64,000 nt of DNA from Mucilaginibacter sp. dw_454 (lineage in GTDB: Bacteria; Bacteroidota; Bacteroidia; Sphingobacteriales; Sphingobacteriaceae): positions 434,001-498,000 of the forward strand of contig NZ_JAAVVB010000001.1 in NCBI RefSeq assembly GCF_018449775.1. Direction: 5' to 3'. Below are positions 36,304 to 45,140 of this stretch, one piece after another (position 1 is the first letter of the stretch; each line of letters starts with the position of its first letter). A program made the position numbers and the translations under genes. The notes beneath the pieces are model-generated. The model was not told the origin of the DNA, ran no database searches, and saw only the letters and a program-made list of their open reading frames with translations.

Positions 36304-37203
36304 TTGAATTGGCCATCGGCAATAAAAGGGTTTCAGGCCTATTTAAAACTGGAAAGATCGCTCTCTCCAAACTCCATCGAGGCCTACACCCGCGATATTG
36401 GGCGGTTGTTTGAGTTTGCCGAGATCCAGGAATCTAAGCTAACGCCCGAAAGCGTTACCCTCTCAGACCTGCGCCGTTTTATCACCTGGATAAATGAGCT
36501 GGGTATGATCCCGTCTTCGCAGGCGCGGATCCTATCGGGCATTAAAGCTTTTTATAAATATATGCTGATGGAGGATCTGATTAAGATCGACCCCTCCGAA
36601 TTGCTGGAATCGCCAAAAATAACGCGCAAACTGCCTGATACTTTGAGTTATGAGGATATCAATAAGCTGATTGATGCCATCGACTTATCGCGCCCTGAAG
36701 GCGCACGAAACAAGGCCATTATGGAAACATTGTATGGCTGCGGACTGCGGGTATCTGAACTCACCGAACTCAAACTATCCAACCTGTATCTTGATATCGA
36801 GTTCATCAAAGTATTTGGCAAAGGCAGCAAAGAGCGACTAGTGCCTATTGGCGGCTCGGCCATAAAAGCCTTAAAGATCTGGATTGAACAAGTGCGGGTG
36901 CATAATCCGATAAAAAAAGGCGAGGATGACTATGTTTTCCTGAATCGCCGCGGGTCGAGATTAAGCCGGGTTTATATTTTTATGCTGATTAAGGATCTGG
37001 CCGCACAAACCGGATTGAAAAAGACCATCAGTCCGCATACGTTTCGGCATTCATTTGCTACCCATCTTGTTGAAGGCGGCGCTGATTTACGTGCAGTGCA
37101 AGAAATGTTGGGCCACGAAAGTATTACCACGACGGAAATTTATACGCATTTGGACAGGGAGTATTTGAAAGGGACGATTATACAGTATCATCCGAGGAAC
37201 TGA
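36304..37203 (+). CDS. xerD: Site-specific tyrosine recombinase XerD
   Basis: 299 residues with TTG as start: the in-frame TAA at 36295 leaves no ATG, and the N-terminus MNWPSAIKGFQAYLKLERSL matches family beginnings. The SAM-like N-domain (1-100) is followed by the catalytic domain with Arg149 (GCGLRVSEL), Lys173 (GKGSKERL), His245, Arg248 (HTFRHSF), His271 (LGHES) and the nucleophile Tyr280 (IYTHLDRE). It resolves chromosome dimers at dif with XerC and FtsK. No dif site was recognised here. Confidence 0.95.
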   Translation: MNWPSAIKGFQAYLKLERSLSPNSIEAYTRDIGRLFEFAEIQESKLTPESVTLSDLRRFITWINELGMIPSSQARILSGIKAFYKYMLMEDLIKIDPSELLESPKITRKLPDTLSYEDINKLIDAIDLSRPEGARNKAIMETLYGCGLRVSELTELKLSNLYLDIEFIKVFGKGSKERLVPIGGSAIKALKIWIEQVRVHNPIKKGEDDYVFLNRRGSRLSRVYIFMLIKDLAAQTGLKKTISPHTFRHSFATHLVEGGADLRAVQEMLGHESITTTEIYTHLDREYLKGTIIQYHPRN

Positions 37204-37265
37204 CACGATTTAGGGATTTGATGGTCAATTAGGATGATGATATGAAATTTAAAAATAAAAATTTT

Positions 37266-37310
37266 TGTCATTGCGAGCGTAGCGTGGCAACCGCAAGGAG
37301 AAGGTAACAG
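37266..37310. repeat. Half copy of the GTCATTGCGAG palindrome family
   Basis: Only the left arm TTGTCATTGCGAGCGTAGCG, with GTGGCAACCGCAAGGAG, is present; the right arm is missing before the GIY-YIG gene at 37353. Confidence 0.7.
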
Positions 37311-37352
37311 ACAAGCGTTGGCGAATAATATATTAAAATACTACATTGCTTT

Positions 37353-37660
37353 ATGCCTAAACAACATTTGTATTACGTTTACATATTAACCAATAAAGGC
37401 AATACCGTGATCTATGTCGGAGTAACTAATGATCTTCAAAACCGGGTATGGCAACATAAAAGGGAAGCAATGATGGCTTTACCAAAACTTACAGTTGCAA
37501 TAAATTGGTTTATCACGAAGAGTTTAAATACGTCCAAGATGCTATAGCAAGGGAAAAGCAACTAAAAGCCGGATCGCGTCAAAAGAAAATTGATCTGGTG
37601 AATAACGATAATCCTAAGTGGTTGGATTTGTCTGATGGATGGTATGAAGGTTGGGACTGA
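37353..37660 (+). pseudogene. GIY-YIG nuclease family protein, frameshifted
   Basis: Frame 1 gives YYVYILTNKGNTVIYVGVTN, with Tyr-Val-Tyr and Val-Gly-Val of the GIY-YIG core and NRVWQHKRE, then leaves the family and stops at 37547. One base short in GGGAAGC near 37465-37470, the next frame continues SNDGFTKTYSCNKLVYHEEF (with the catalytic glutamate), AIAREKQLKAGSRQKK and NPKWLDLSDGWYEGW to the stop at 37658-37660. The two pieces make a normal ~100-residue UPF0213-like nuclease. The break may be a real deletion or a sequencing error. Without it the gene would be intact. Confidence 0.85.
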
Positions 37661-37685
37661 AAGTTTGCTTAATCTATAATTTAGA

Positions 37686-37746
37686 TTGTAATTGCGAGCG
37701 TTTTACCGTCCTCCTTGCGGTTGCCACGCCACGCTCGCAATGACAG
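37686..37746. repeat. Degenerate copy of the dispersed palindrome
   Basis: Starts GTAATTGCGAGCG and ends CCACGCTCGCAATGACAGG; shorter than most copies and partly decayed. It follows the broken GIY-YIG gene. Confidence 0.7.
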
Positions 37747-37759
37747 GTTGGTAATTAAT

Positions 37760-37845
37760 TTGTCATTGCGAAGAGGAACGACGAAGCAATCGCACGCGTT
37801 TAAACCGTCCTTCTTGCGATTGCCACGCTACGCTCGCAATGACAG
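37760..37845. repeat. Dispersed imperfect palindrome (GTCATTGCGAG family)
   Basis: TTGTCATTGCGAAGAGGAAC to GCTACGCTCGCAATGACAG, inner GCAATCGCACGCG / GCGATTGCC. It ends 6 bases before the stop of prmC. Confidence 0.82.
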
Positions 37846-37850
37846 AAATA

Positions 37851-38708
37851 TTATCTTGTCGCCTTTATCATTCTATCTCTACCACTTAAATCCTGCTTTA
37901 ATTCAACATCCTTAAATCCTTTGCTTTCCAAAAGCCCTGCAGTTTCCTTACCCAAACTCTCATTGATCTCAAAAAATAATAATCCATTCGGTTCAAGCGA
38001 TTTCAACGCAAAATCAGCAATAGCCCTATAAAATATCAGCGGATCATCCTCTGGTACAAACAACGCAGAATGCGGTTCAAAATTAGTCACGTTACGGTGC
38101 ATCCGTTTCTTATCTTCCAAAGTAACATAAGGTGGATTGGATACGATAATAGAATACGACGCATTAGAACTATAATTCAAAATATCAGCCTCGATAAAAT
38201 TAACCTCAACCTCATGTAGTTTTGCATTTTTTTTGGCGGTATTTAAGGCATCGACAGAAAAATCTATAGCCGACACATCTGTACCCGGCAAATTCTTTTT
38301 CAAACTAATGGCAATGCACCCCGAGCCTGTACCAATATCCAAAACACGCAATCCCGAATCCGGCGTCCCGTCACCCGCCACCGAATCCAGCACCCATTCT
38401 ACCAATTCCTCTGTCTCAGGCCGTGGGATTAGTGTTGCCGGATTTACCAAAAATTTTAAACCATAAAACTCTGTGTAGCCTAACACATATTGCAGCGGCT
38501 TGCCGGTTTTTAATTGGGTAAGTATGTCGTTTATTTTTTGCTGCTGAACAAAAGTCAACGGCCGGTCGCCAAATGCCTTGATGGTTGCGCTCGACGAATT
38601 GATCACTTCGGTTAAAACTATTAAAGATACAGACGCAATTTCCCGATCGTCATACAATCCGGAGAGCCCCTCTTTAAATGCTTTAAAAGCGTCAGTAATA
38701 GTTTTCAT
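37851..38708 (-). CDS. prmC: Peptide chain release factor N5-glutamine methyltransferase
   Basis: 285 residues from the ATG at 38708; six codons upstream another ATG (38726) is possible, but family members begin with the MKTI-type start. The N-terminal helical domain (1-80) is followed by the SAM-binding fold with LDIGTGSGCIAISL and the catalytic NPPYV in SIIVSNPPYVT. It methylates Gln in the GGQ of RF1/RF2. Monocistronic, between repeats. Confidence 0.95.
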   Translation of the reverse strand: MKTITDAFKAFKEGLSGLYDDREIASVSLIVLTEVINSSSATIKAFGDRPLTFVQQQKINDILTQLKTGKPLQYVLGYTEFYGLKFLVNPATLIPRPETEELVEWVLDSVAGDGTPDSGLRVLDIGTGSGCIAISLKKNLPGTDVSAIDFSVDALNTAKKNAKLHEVEVNFIEADILNYSSNASYSIIVSNPPYVTLEDKKRMHRNVTNFEPHSALFVPEDDPLIFYRAIADFALKSLEPNGLLFFEINESLGKETAGLLESKGFKDVELKQDLSGRDRMIKATR

Positions 38709-38762
38709 CGCAACGAAGTTAGCCATTTGTACTTTAAATCTTTTCTAAAGACTGCAAAGTGA

Positions 38763-38806
38763 TCGAGAGATCGCCACGCTCGTACCTCGCTCGCGATGAC
38801 GTAGCG
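38763..38806. repeat. Half copy, CCACGCTCGTACCTCGCTCG type
   Basis: GATCGCCACGCTCGTACCTC, then GCTCGCGATGACG, without a facing arm; like the right end of 1533-1634. Confidence 0.65.
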
Positions 38807-38887
38807 GTGATTGTATTTGGAGTGACAAAAACTAAAAAACCAGTCACTAATCTCTAATCAACTAAGCACTAATCACTATCTTCGCCC

Positions 38888-39934
38888 ATGCCTCATTATG
38901 AAATATACATGCAGCGCTGCCTCGACCTGGCCATTTTAGGTGCAGGTAAGGTAAGCCCAAACCCTATGGTGGGTGCTGTTATTGTGCATAATGATCAAAT
39001 AATAGGCGAGGGCTATCATCAACAATATGGCCAGGCCCATGCCGAAGTAAACGCGGTAAACCAGGTGCTCGCAAACTTTGATAATGCCGAAGATCTGCTT
39101 CGTGGGTCGACCATCTATGTATCACTCGAGCCATGTGCGCATTACGGTAAAACACCACCTTGTGCCGATCTGCTTATCAAGCATCGCATCCCACAAGTGG
39201 TAGTAGGCTGTCGCGATCCATTCGCGCAGGTTGATGGTAAAGGCATTGAAAAACTGGAAGCTGCGGGTATTAATGTCGTAGTGGGTGTGTTGGAAGAGGA
39301 GTGCCGCTTTTTAAACCGGCGTTTTTTTACCAAAGTGCAGCATCAACGCCCTTATGTTATTTTAAAATGGGCGCAAACGCAGGACGGCTTTTTCGCGCCG
39401 GACGATAACAGCCAGTTATGGATAACCGGGCCTGAGTCGCGCAAGTTGGTACACCAATGGCGCAGTGAGGAAGATGCCATTTTGGTAGGGAAAAATACCG
39501 CTGCGATTGATAATCCGCAGCTAAATGTCAGGTATGGGGATGGCCGATCGCCAAAACGTGTGGTGATAGATCGCAGGTTAGAGTTAAGTCACGACCTTCA
39601 TATATTCGATCAATCTGTCGAGACTTTTATTTTTAATGAAGTGAAGACCGATGTGGACGGCAAGATCAAATACATAGCCCTGGAAGATTTTGACCGTTAT
39701 GTGCCGCAATACATCCTGTATCAATTGTATTTGCAGGATATTCAGTCAATAATTATAGAAGGTGGGGCGCACACCCTGAATTCGTTTATCGAAGCAGGGG
39801 TATGGGATGAGGCGCGGGTATTTACCGGCGAAGCAACTTTAACATCGGGTATAAAAGCACCAAAAATTAACGGTATTATTGCAGACGAGATTCCAATAGG
39901 AGCAGATCATCTACAAATTATCTACAAAAAATAA
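38888..39934 (+). CDS. ribD: Riboflavin biosynthesis deaminase/reductase
   Basis: 348 residues, two domains. The deaminase half has the zinc ligands His51 and Glu53 in HAEVNAV and Cys83/Cys92 in EPCAHYGKTPPCADLL. The reductase half (from about 150) has VILKWAQTQDGFFAPDDNSQ and IIIEGGAHTLNSFI. It carries out two steps from GTP-derived pyrimidine to the ribitylamino precursor of riboflavin. It starts a run of three same-strand genes with 9-10-base gaps; the DMT transporter and YigZ genes are probably cotranscribed. Confidence 0.96.
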   Translation: MPHYEIYMQRCLDLAILGAGKVSPNPMVGAVIVHNDQIIGEGYHQQYGQAHAEVNAVNQVLANFDNAEDLLRGSTIYVSLEPCAHYGKTPPCADLLIKHRIPQVVVGCRDPFAQVDGKGIEKLEAAGINVVVGVLEEECRFLNRRFFTKVQHQRPYVILKWAQTQDGFFAPDDNSQLWITGPESRKLVHQWRSEEDAILVGKNTAAIDNPQLNVRYGDGRSPKRVVIDRRLELSHDLHIFDQSVETFIFNEVKTDVDGKIKYIALEDFDRYVPQYILYQLYLQDIQSIIIEGGAHTLNSFIEAGVWDEARVFTGEATLTSGIKAPKINGIIADEIPIGADHLQIIYKK

Positions 39935-39943
39935 ACAGAGCTG

Positions 39944-40795
39944 ATGCTATACGTTTTATTAAGTATCTGTTGCAGCGTGGCGGTTTCCATCATGCTTAAA
40001 TTGGCCAAGCGTTACCATGTCGACGTGCTGCAGGCCATCACCTGGAACTATTCTATCGCTATTGTTTTAACCTGGCTTATTTTTAAACCGCATTGGGTAA
40101 ACCTTGATGCGGCGCCGATAAATATTTTAGGTGGCCTGGGCATTTTGCTGCCGGTGCTGTTTGTAATTTTGGCCGCGTCTGTTACCAAAACGGGAATTGT
40201 ACGTACAGATGTCGCGCAGCGATTATCGTTATTTATCCCCATACTGGCATCATATTTTATTTTTGGCGAACATTTAAGCTTGATTAAAATAGCAGGCATT
40301 GTGGTTGGCTTGATTGCTATTTTATGTTCCATCCCCTGGGGCAAAAGCGGTGGCAAAGCTACGTCGGGCGGGTGGTTTTATCTGCTGGTGGTGTTTGTTG
40401 GGATGGGTGTGATCGATGTTTTATTTAAGCAGCTTTCGGCCGTTAAATCAGTACCGTATACTTCGCTGCTGTTCATGGTGTTTGTGCTGGCATTTATCTG
40501 CGCATTTATCATGCTGATCATCAAAATCATCAGCGGGAAAACTAAATTCTCATTTCCGCATATCCTGATTGGCTGGACCCTGGGCGTTGCCAACTTTGGT
40601 AATATCCTGTTTTACTTAAAGGCCCACCAGGCTTTGGTTAGCAAACCTTCGACAGTTTTTACAGCGATGAATATTGGTGTAATTGTGTTGGGCACGTTGG
40701 TAGGGCTGTTCATCTTCAAAGAAAAATTGAGTACGCTCAATAAAGTTGGTATTTTCCTGGCGCTGATAGCCGTTATCGTAATCTTTAATTTTTAA
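39944..40795 (+). CDS. EamA/DMT family transporter
   Basis: 283 residues with about ten hydrophobic helices in two EamA halves, e.g. AIVLTWLIFKPHWVN and LSLFIPILASYFIFGEHLSLI, the motif before helix 5. The second half has TAMNIGVIVLGTLVGLFIFKEKLS. It probably exports or imports a small metabolite. It follows ribD by 9 bases, so a link with riboflavin or flavin precursors is possible but only by position. Confidence 0.9.
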   Translation: MLYVLLSICCSVAVSIMLKLAKRYHVDVLQAITWNYSIAIVLTWLIFKPHWVNLDAAPINILGGLGILLPVLFVILAASVTKTGIVRTDVAQRLSLFIPILASYFIFGEHLSLIKIAGIVVGLIAILCSIPWGKSGGKATSGGWFYLLVVFVGMGVIDVLFKQLSAVKSVPYTSLLFMVFVLAFICAFIMLIIKIISGKTKFSFPHILIGWTLGVANFGNILFYLKAHQALVSKPSTVFTAMNIGVIVLGTLVGLFIFKEKLSTLNKVGIFLALIAVIVIFNF

Positions 40796-40804
40796 CCATC
40801 GTCG

Positions 40805-41419
40805 ATGCTATTTGACGATACCTATAAAACTATAGTTTCGGCTGCCGAAGGTGTTTTTCGCGATCGTGGCAGTAAGTTCCTGGCCTTTGCTTATCCTATC
40901 CAGTCAGACAGCCAGATCAAGGAGATCGTCGCTAAATTAAAAACAGAACACCCCAAGGCTAATCATCATTGCTGGGCCATGCGGTTAACTGTTGATCGCT
41001 CAGTATTTAAGTTAAATGACGATGGCGAACCATCTGGCACAGCAGGTAGACCAATCTTAAACACTTTACTATCTAAAGATCTCACCAATATACTGGTGGT
41101 TGTGGTCCGTTATTTTGGCGGCACATTACTAGGCGTGCCGGGATTGATCAACGCTTACAAAGTTGCCACCGAAGAAGCGCTGGCCGCTGCGCAGATCATA
41201 GAAAAAACGGTGAATGATATTTACACCATCAGTTTTGACTATCTGCAGATGAACGATATAATGCGCCTGATCAAAGATGCCGACCTGCAAATTATTGAAC
41301 AACAGTTTGATAATGATTGCAGCATACAGGTATCTATTCGCAAAACGCAGGTAAATATGGTTTTGGCTAAGTTGGATAAACTAACAGGGGTAAAAGTTAA
41401 GTACGATCATAGCTTGTAG
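40805..41419 (+). CDS. YigZ/IMPACT family protein
   Basis: 204 residues. The N-terminal UPF0029 domain is seen as FRDRGSKFLAFAYPIQSDSQ, HHCWAMRL and DDGEPSGTAGRPILNTLLS. RYFGGTLLGVPGLINAYKVA completes it, followed by the ferredoxin-like DUF1949 end (from about 140). YigZ relatives are linked to translation under stress; no enzyme role is settled. It is the last gene of the ribD run, ending before a palindromic repeat that may stop the transcript. Confidence 0.92.
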   Translation: MLFDDTYKTIVSAAEGVFRDRGSKFLAFAYPIQSDSQIKEIVAKLKTEHPKANHHCWAMRLTVDRSVFKLNDDGEPSGTAGRPILNTLLSKDLTNILVVVVRYFGGTLLGVPGLINAYKVATEEALAAAQIIEKTVNDIYTISFDYLQMNDIMRLIKDADLQIIEQQFDNDCSIQVSIRKTQVNMVLAKLDKLTGVKVKYDHSL

Positions 41420-41443
41420 GAATCAATGAATTTAAAAACCAGG

Positions 41444-41540
41444 TTGTCATTCTGAGCGATAGCGAAGAATCTTGTACGATTAACAGTTACGCTATGCCTG
41501 TCATTTTTATAAGATCCTTCACTACGTTCAGGATGACAAG
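41444..41540. repeat. Dispersed palindrome, TTCTGAGC variant
   Basis: TTGTCATTCTGAGCGATAGC to GTTCAGGATGACAA, inner GAAGAATCTTGTA / TAAGATCCTTC. Same variant as 1939-2020. Confidence 0.8.
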
Positions 41541-41616
41541 CTACTGGTTGTTCAACATTCAAAAAGAGGATTTTATTTTGCTTTTTTCCGGGCTTAAATA
41601 CCTAATTTAGTCGGGT

Positions 41617-42987
41617 ATGCAATCTTTTGAAATAGATAAAACCGACGTCCAGCGCATTAAAACCGCGCTCGAAGGCGATGATGCTGAATTAGAGTTAGTT
41701 CTGAAGGAGTATCACCCTTCGGAGATTGCTATTTTGTTCGAAAAGCTGGAGCAGGAGGATAAGGAACGTATTATCAATATCCTGCCTACGGTTGTCGCGT
41801 CGGACGTTATTGCTGAAATGGACGAGGAGCATCGCCCCGGCGAACTCCTCATTAACCTGCATCCCGACAAACGTTCTGAGATAGTAGAAGAGCTGGATTA
41901 TGACGACGCGACGGATATCATCTCGCAGTTAGAAGAGCATGAGCAGCAGGAGATCCTGGAAGATATCGATGAGGAGGATGCCAGCAGCATCCGTGCGCTT
42001 TTAAGCTATGACGAGAATACCGCCGGTGGCTTGATGAACTCGGCGCTGATCTGTATTAATATCGATTCGGACAAAAAAAGCGCTTTAGACGAGATCATCC
42101 GGCAGTCGGAAGAGATGGAGGAATTTTACACCATTTATGTGGTGGATGAGCATAAGGTGCTGAAAGGTGTGGTCTCTATTAAAGACATCATTAAAGCACA
42201 TGCTGACGTTAAAGTTAGCGCTATTTATAAAGACGATCCTATCTACGTGAAAGCAGAGCTTGACCAGGAAGAGGTAGCCAAGCTGATATCGCAATATAAC
42301 TTAACAACTATACCCGTTGTAGACGATAATATGAAGCTGCTGGGCCGAATTACGGTGGATGACATCATCGATGTAATGGAGCAGGAGAGTACCGAGGACA
42401 TGTTAAAGATCTCCGGTGTATCTGAGGATGAAGAACTGAGCGGTAACTGGCAGGAAGCGGTAAAAAGCCGTTTGCCATGGTTGATTATTAACCTGGCTAC
42501 CGGCTTTTTGGCGGCTGGTGTAGTAAGGCGTTTTCCAAATGTACAGGTGGCTATACCGGCTATTGTGGCCTATATGACTATTATAAGCGGTATGGGTGGC
42601 AACGCAGCTACACAGGCCCTGGCGGTAACCGTACGCCGTATTTCATTAACCGATTTGAGCGATAATCAGGCTTACCGTACCGTATTAAAAGAGTTTTTGA
42701 TTGGCTTAATAAATGGCGCCGTTAACGGAATTGTGGTAGGAGCCTTTGCCTTTTTCTACGACGGTAACCCGCTGATGGGTTTGGTATTGTTTGTAGCGAT
42801 GACCGGTAACCTCATTGTCGCGGGCTTATCGGGTGCCGGTATCCCGCTGATATTGAAACGGGTAGGTATTGACCCGGCTGTGGCTTCGTCTATTATCATC
42901 ACCACGTTTACAGACTGCGCCGGATTTTGGCTTACCCTGTGGCTGGCAACTCACCTTTTATTACCACAGGTTTTATCACATCATTGA
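41617..42987 (+). CDS. mgtE: Magnesium transporter MgtE
   Basis: 456 residues. The N-terminal MgtE_N superhelix (LEKLEQEDKERIINILPT, LLSYDENTAGGLMNSA) is followed by two CBS domains (about 140-255) for Mg2+ sensing. Five membrane helices come after, including ATGFLAAGVVRRFPNVQVA, SGMGGNAATQALAVTVRR and the pore helix GNLIVAGLSGAGIPL. It is a dimeric Mg2+-gated channel. CCTAATTTAG stands about 20 bases before the start, as at the PIN-PhoH gene (53003), a possible shared -7-like box. Confidence 0.96.
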   Translation: MQSFEIDKTDVQRIKTALEGDDAELELVLKEYHPSEIAILFEKLEQEDKERIINILPTVVASDVIAEMDEEHRPGELLINLHPDKRSEIVEELDYDDATDIISQLEEHEQQEILEDIDEEDASSIRALLSYDENTAGGLMNSALICINIDSDKKSALDEIIRQSEEMEEFYTIYVVDEHKVLKGVVSIKDIIKAHADVKVSAIYKDDPIYVKAELDQEEVAKLISQYNLTTIPVVDDNMKLLGRITVDDIIDVMEQESTEDMLKISGVSEDEELSGNWQEAVKSRLPWLIINLATGFLAAGVVRRFPNVQVAIPAIVAYMTIISGMGGNAATQALAVTVRRISLTDLSDNQAYRTVLKEFLIGLINGAVNGIVVGAFAFFYDGNPLMGLVLFVAMTGNLIVAGLSGAGIPLILKRVGIDPAVASSIIITTFTDCAGFWLTLWLATHLLLPQVLSHH

Positions 42988-43016
42988 TTTTATAAAAACC
43001 TTTTATTGTAAATTTG
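42984..43016 (+). promoter_or_regulatory. Bacteroidota-type promoter of bioB
   Basis: TTG at 42984-42986 and TAAATTTG at 43009-43016 (TAnnTTTG) are 22 bases apart and the latter ends 20 bases before the bioB ATG. The -33 part overlaps the end of mgtE. Confidence 0.55.
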
Positions 43017-43036
43017 AAAATCAAAACTGATCTAAA

Positions 43037-44050
43037 ATGGCAGAAGTAAGAAACAACTGGACTAAAGAAGAAATTACCGATATATACAATACCCCGCTGC
43101 TTGACCTGGTTTACCGGGCCGCCAGCATCCACCGCGAAAATAAAGATTACGCCGAAGTACAGATCAGCTCGCTTATCTCGATAAAAACCGGCGGCTGCCC
43201 TGAAGATTGCGCTTATTGCCCTCAAGCTGCCCGTTACAATACCGGTGTAGATGTGCATGCCATTATGCCTAAAGAGGAAGTGATCGCGGTAGCTCAAAAA
43301 GCAAAAGCCGGCGGCGCTTCAAGATTATGCATGGGCGCTGCCTGGCGCGAAGTACGCGACAACAAAGATTTTGACAAAGTAATTGACATGGTGAAAGCCG
43401 TTAACGGCCTGGATATGGAAGTTTGCTGTACGCTGGGCATGCTTACCGAGTCGCAGGCGCAACGTTTGGCCGATGCCGGTCTGTATGCTTACAACCATAA
43501 TTTGGATACCTCAGAGGATGATTACAAACGTATCATCACCACCCGTACTTATGATGATCGCCTGAAAACATTAGAGCATGTGCGTAAAGCGAAGATCTCT
43601 GTGTGCAGCGGCGGGATCATTGGTTTAGGCGAAACTACCGAGGATAGGATCTCTATGCTAAAAACTTTATCTAACCTGCCCCAACATCCTGAGTCGGTGC
43701 CAATCAACGCATTAGTACCGGTAAAAGGCACACCACTGGCAGATCAACCAAGAGTATCGATCTGGGATATGGTGCGTATGATTGCTACTACCCGTATCAT
43801 TATGCCTAAAACTGTGGTACGTCTATCAGCAGGCCGTACAGAAATGAATACTGTTGAGCAGGCTTTCTGCTTTATGGCAGGTGCCAACTCTATCTTTGCC
43901 GGCGAGAAGCTGTTAACCACACCAAATCCATCTTTTGATGAAGATATGGCCATGTTTGAGCTGTTGGGTTTAAGCCCGCGTAAAGCTTTCAAAAATGGCC
44001 GCCCGGAAATTAAAGAGATTAAGGAAATGAGTATTAATGAGGTGATATAA
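43037..44050 (+). CDS. bioB: Biotin synthase
   Basis: 337 residues. The radical-SAM cluster cysteines are Cys54, Cys58 and Cys61 in GGCPEDCAYCPQAAR. GASRLCMGAAWREVRDNKDF and YNHNLDTSEDDYKRI hold further ligands, and RLSAGRTEMNT carries the arginine next to the [2Fe-2S] cluster. It inserts sulfur into dethiobiotin. The other bio genes are not in this window, so it is separate from them; instead an Mrr-like nuclease gene follows 10 bases later. Confidence 0.97.
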   Translation: MAEVRNNWTKEEITDIYNTPLLDLVYRAASIHRENKDYAEVQISSLISIKTGGCPEDCAYCPQAARYNTGVDVHAIMPKEEVIAVAQKAKAGGASRLCMGAAWREVRDNKDFDKVIDMVKAVNGLDMEVCCTLGMLTESQAQRLADAGLYAYNHNLDTSEDDYKRIITTRTYDDRLKTLEHVRKAKISVCSGGIIGLGETTEDRISMLKTLSNLPQHPESVPINALVPVKGTPLADQPRVSIWDMVRMIATTRIIMPKTVVRLSAGRTEMNTVEQAFCFMAGANSIFAGEKLLTTPNPSFDEDMAMFELLGLSPRKAFKNGRPEIKEIKEMSINEVI

Positions 44051-44060
44051 GTTCAAAGAA

Positions 44061-44945
44061 ATGGCGAGAAAGAAAACCAATACTAATTTGCCATCTTTTG
44101 ACGAACTTATTATCCCGACGGTTAAAGCCCTTTTAAAACTCGGCGGTTCTGGATCAGTAGAAGAGATTAATAACTATGTTTATGAAATCGCGTCTATTTC
44201 TGAAGATGTTTTACAGATTTTCCATGGAGAAAGTGAAACTATCAAAGAGGTAGATTATCGCCTTGCGTGGAGCAGGACTTATTTGAAAAAATTCGGCCTG
44301 CTCGAAAATTCATCTCGCGGTATTTGGGCTTTGCTCAAATCAGATATCGATGTGTCTAATTTGGATAATGTAGAGATTGTCAGGTACGTTAGGGAGCAGT
44401 CTAAGCCGCTAGAAAAAAAGATAGCCGCTCAAACCTCCACAATACAGATAGAGAAAGAAGTTGAAGAGGAGGTCGACAATTCTGAAGAGTGGAAAAGTCG
44501 ACTTCTTAATATTTTGTATAATATTACACCCGCCGCCTTTGAAAGATTAGCTCAGCGTATACTTCGTGAAAGCGGATTTTCCCAAGTGGAAGTTACAGGA
44601 AAAGTTGGCGATGGAGGAATTGACGGAAAGGGAATAATCAGAGTTGGAGGTTTGCTAAGCTTTCACGTGATATTCCAATGTAAAAGATACAAAGGTTCCG
44701 TTACACCAAGTCAAATCAGAGATTTCAGGGGCGCGATGCAGGGACGAGCTGATAAAGGTTTGGTAATTACAACAGGTACATTTACAAGAGAAGCAATTAA
44801 AGAAGCTACCCGAGACGGGGCTCCGCCGATTGACCTAATAGATGGTGAGCTGCTTTGTGACAAGTTAAAGGAACTTAATTTAGGAGTTGCTACTAAGTTG
44901 ACAGAAACGGTTGAGCTTAAGAATGAATGGTTCTTAAATTTATAA
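44061..44945 (+). CDS. Mrr-like restriction endonuclease (type IV)
   Basis: 294 residues. An N-terminal winged-helix Mrr_N domain (about 10-95) is followed by an acidic linker and the PD-(D/E)xK-type Mrr catalytic domain. Catalytic residues are seen as Asp188 in GGIDGKG and the Gln-x-Lys pair in FQCKRYKG (206-208). It ends with a helix that includes LIDGELLCDKL. It should cut modified DNA; no methyltransferase is near, as expected for type IV. It follows bioB by 10 bases and may be cotranscribed. A small gene follows 6 bases later. Confidence 0.92.
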   Translation: MARKKTNTNLPSFDELIIPTVKALLKLGGSGSVEEINNYVYEIASISEDVLQIFHGESETIKEVDYRLAWSRTYLKKFGLLENSSRGIWALLKSDIDVSNLDNVEIVRYVREQSKPLEKKIAAQTSTIQIEKEVEEEVDNSEEWKSRLLNILYNITPAAFERLAQRILRESGFSQVEVTGKVGDGGIDGKGIIRVGGLLSFHVIFQCKRYKGSVTPSQIRDFRGAMQGRADKGLVITTGTFTREAIKEATRDGAPPIDLIDGELLCDKLKELNLGVATKLTETVELKNEWFLNL

Positions 44946-44951
44946 TTTCAA

Positions 44952-45140
44952 ATGAAATATATAAGGTTTAACACTACGTGGGAAGAAGATCAAAAAGAAA
45001 GAGCGCTATATTTTGCTAAGTTATCTTACTCTGAAAAATTACAGTACTTTTTGAAAGTCCAAAAAAAGTGGGGAGTTTCTTCAGGGTTAAGGTATGATTT
45101 GACGATTTGCGATCCAATCTCACTAGCACCTTACCGATAA
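44952..45140 (+). CDS. 62-residue protein next to the Mrr-like nuclease
   Basis: MKYIRFNTTWEEDQKERALY, then SYSEKLQYFLKVQKKWG and CDPISLAPYR. It has charged helices and no signal peptide, and I recognise no family. It starts 6 bases after the nuclease stop and ends exactly where the converging AurF-like gene ends. The tight spacing suggests cotranslation, so an accessory or immunity role toward the nuclease is possible; a chance ORF is not excluded. Confidence 0.55.
   Translation: MKYIRFNTTWEEDQKERALYFAKLSYSEKLQYFLKVQKKWGVSSGLRYDLTICDPISLAPYR

Noticed and set aside
36304..37203. Integrase of a mobile island rather than XerD
   Set aside because: Length, N-terminus and catalytic spacing match the housekeeping recombinase, it is next to aroQ, and no attachment-site repeats were seen.
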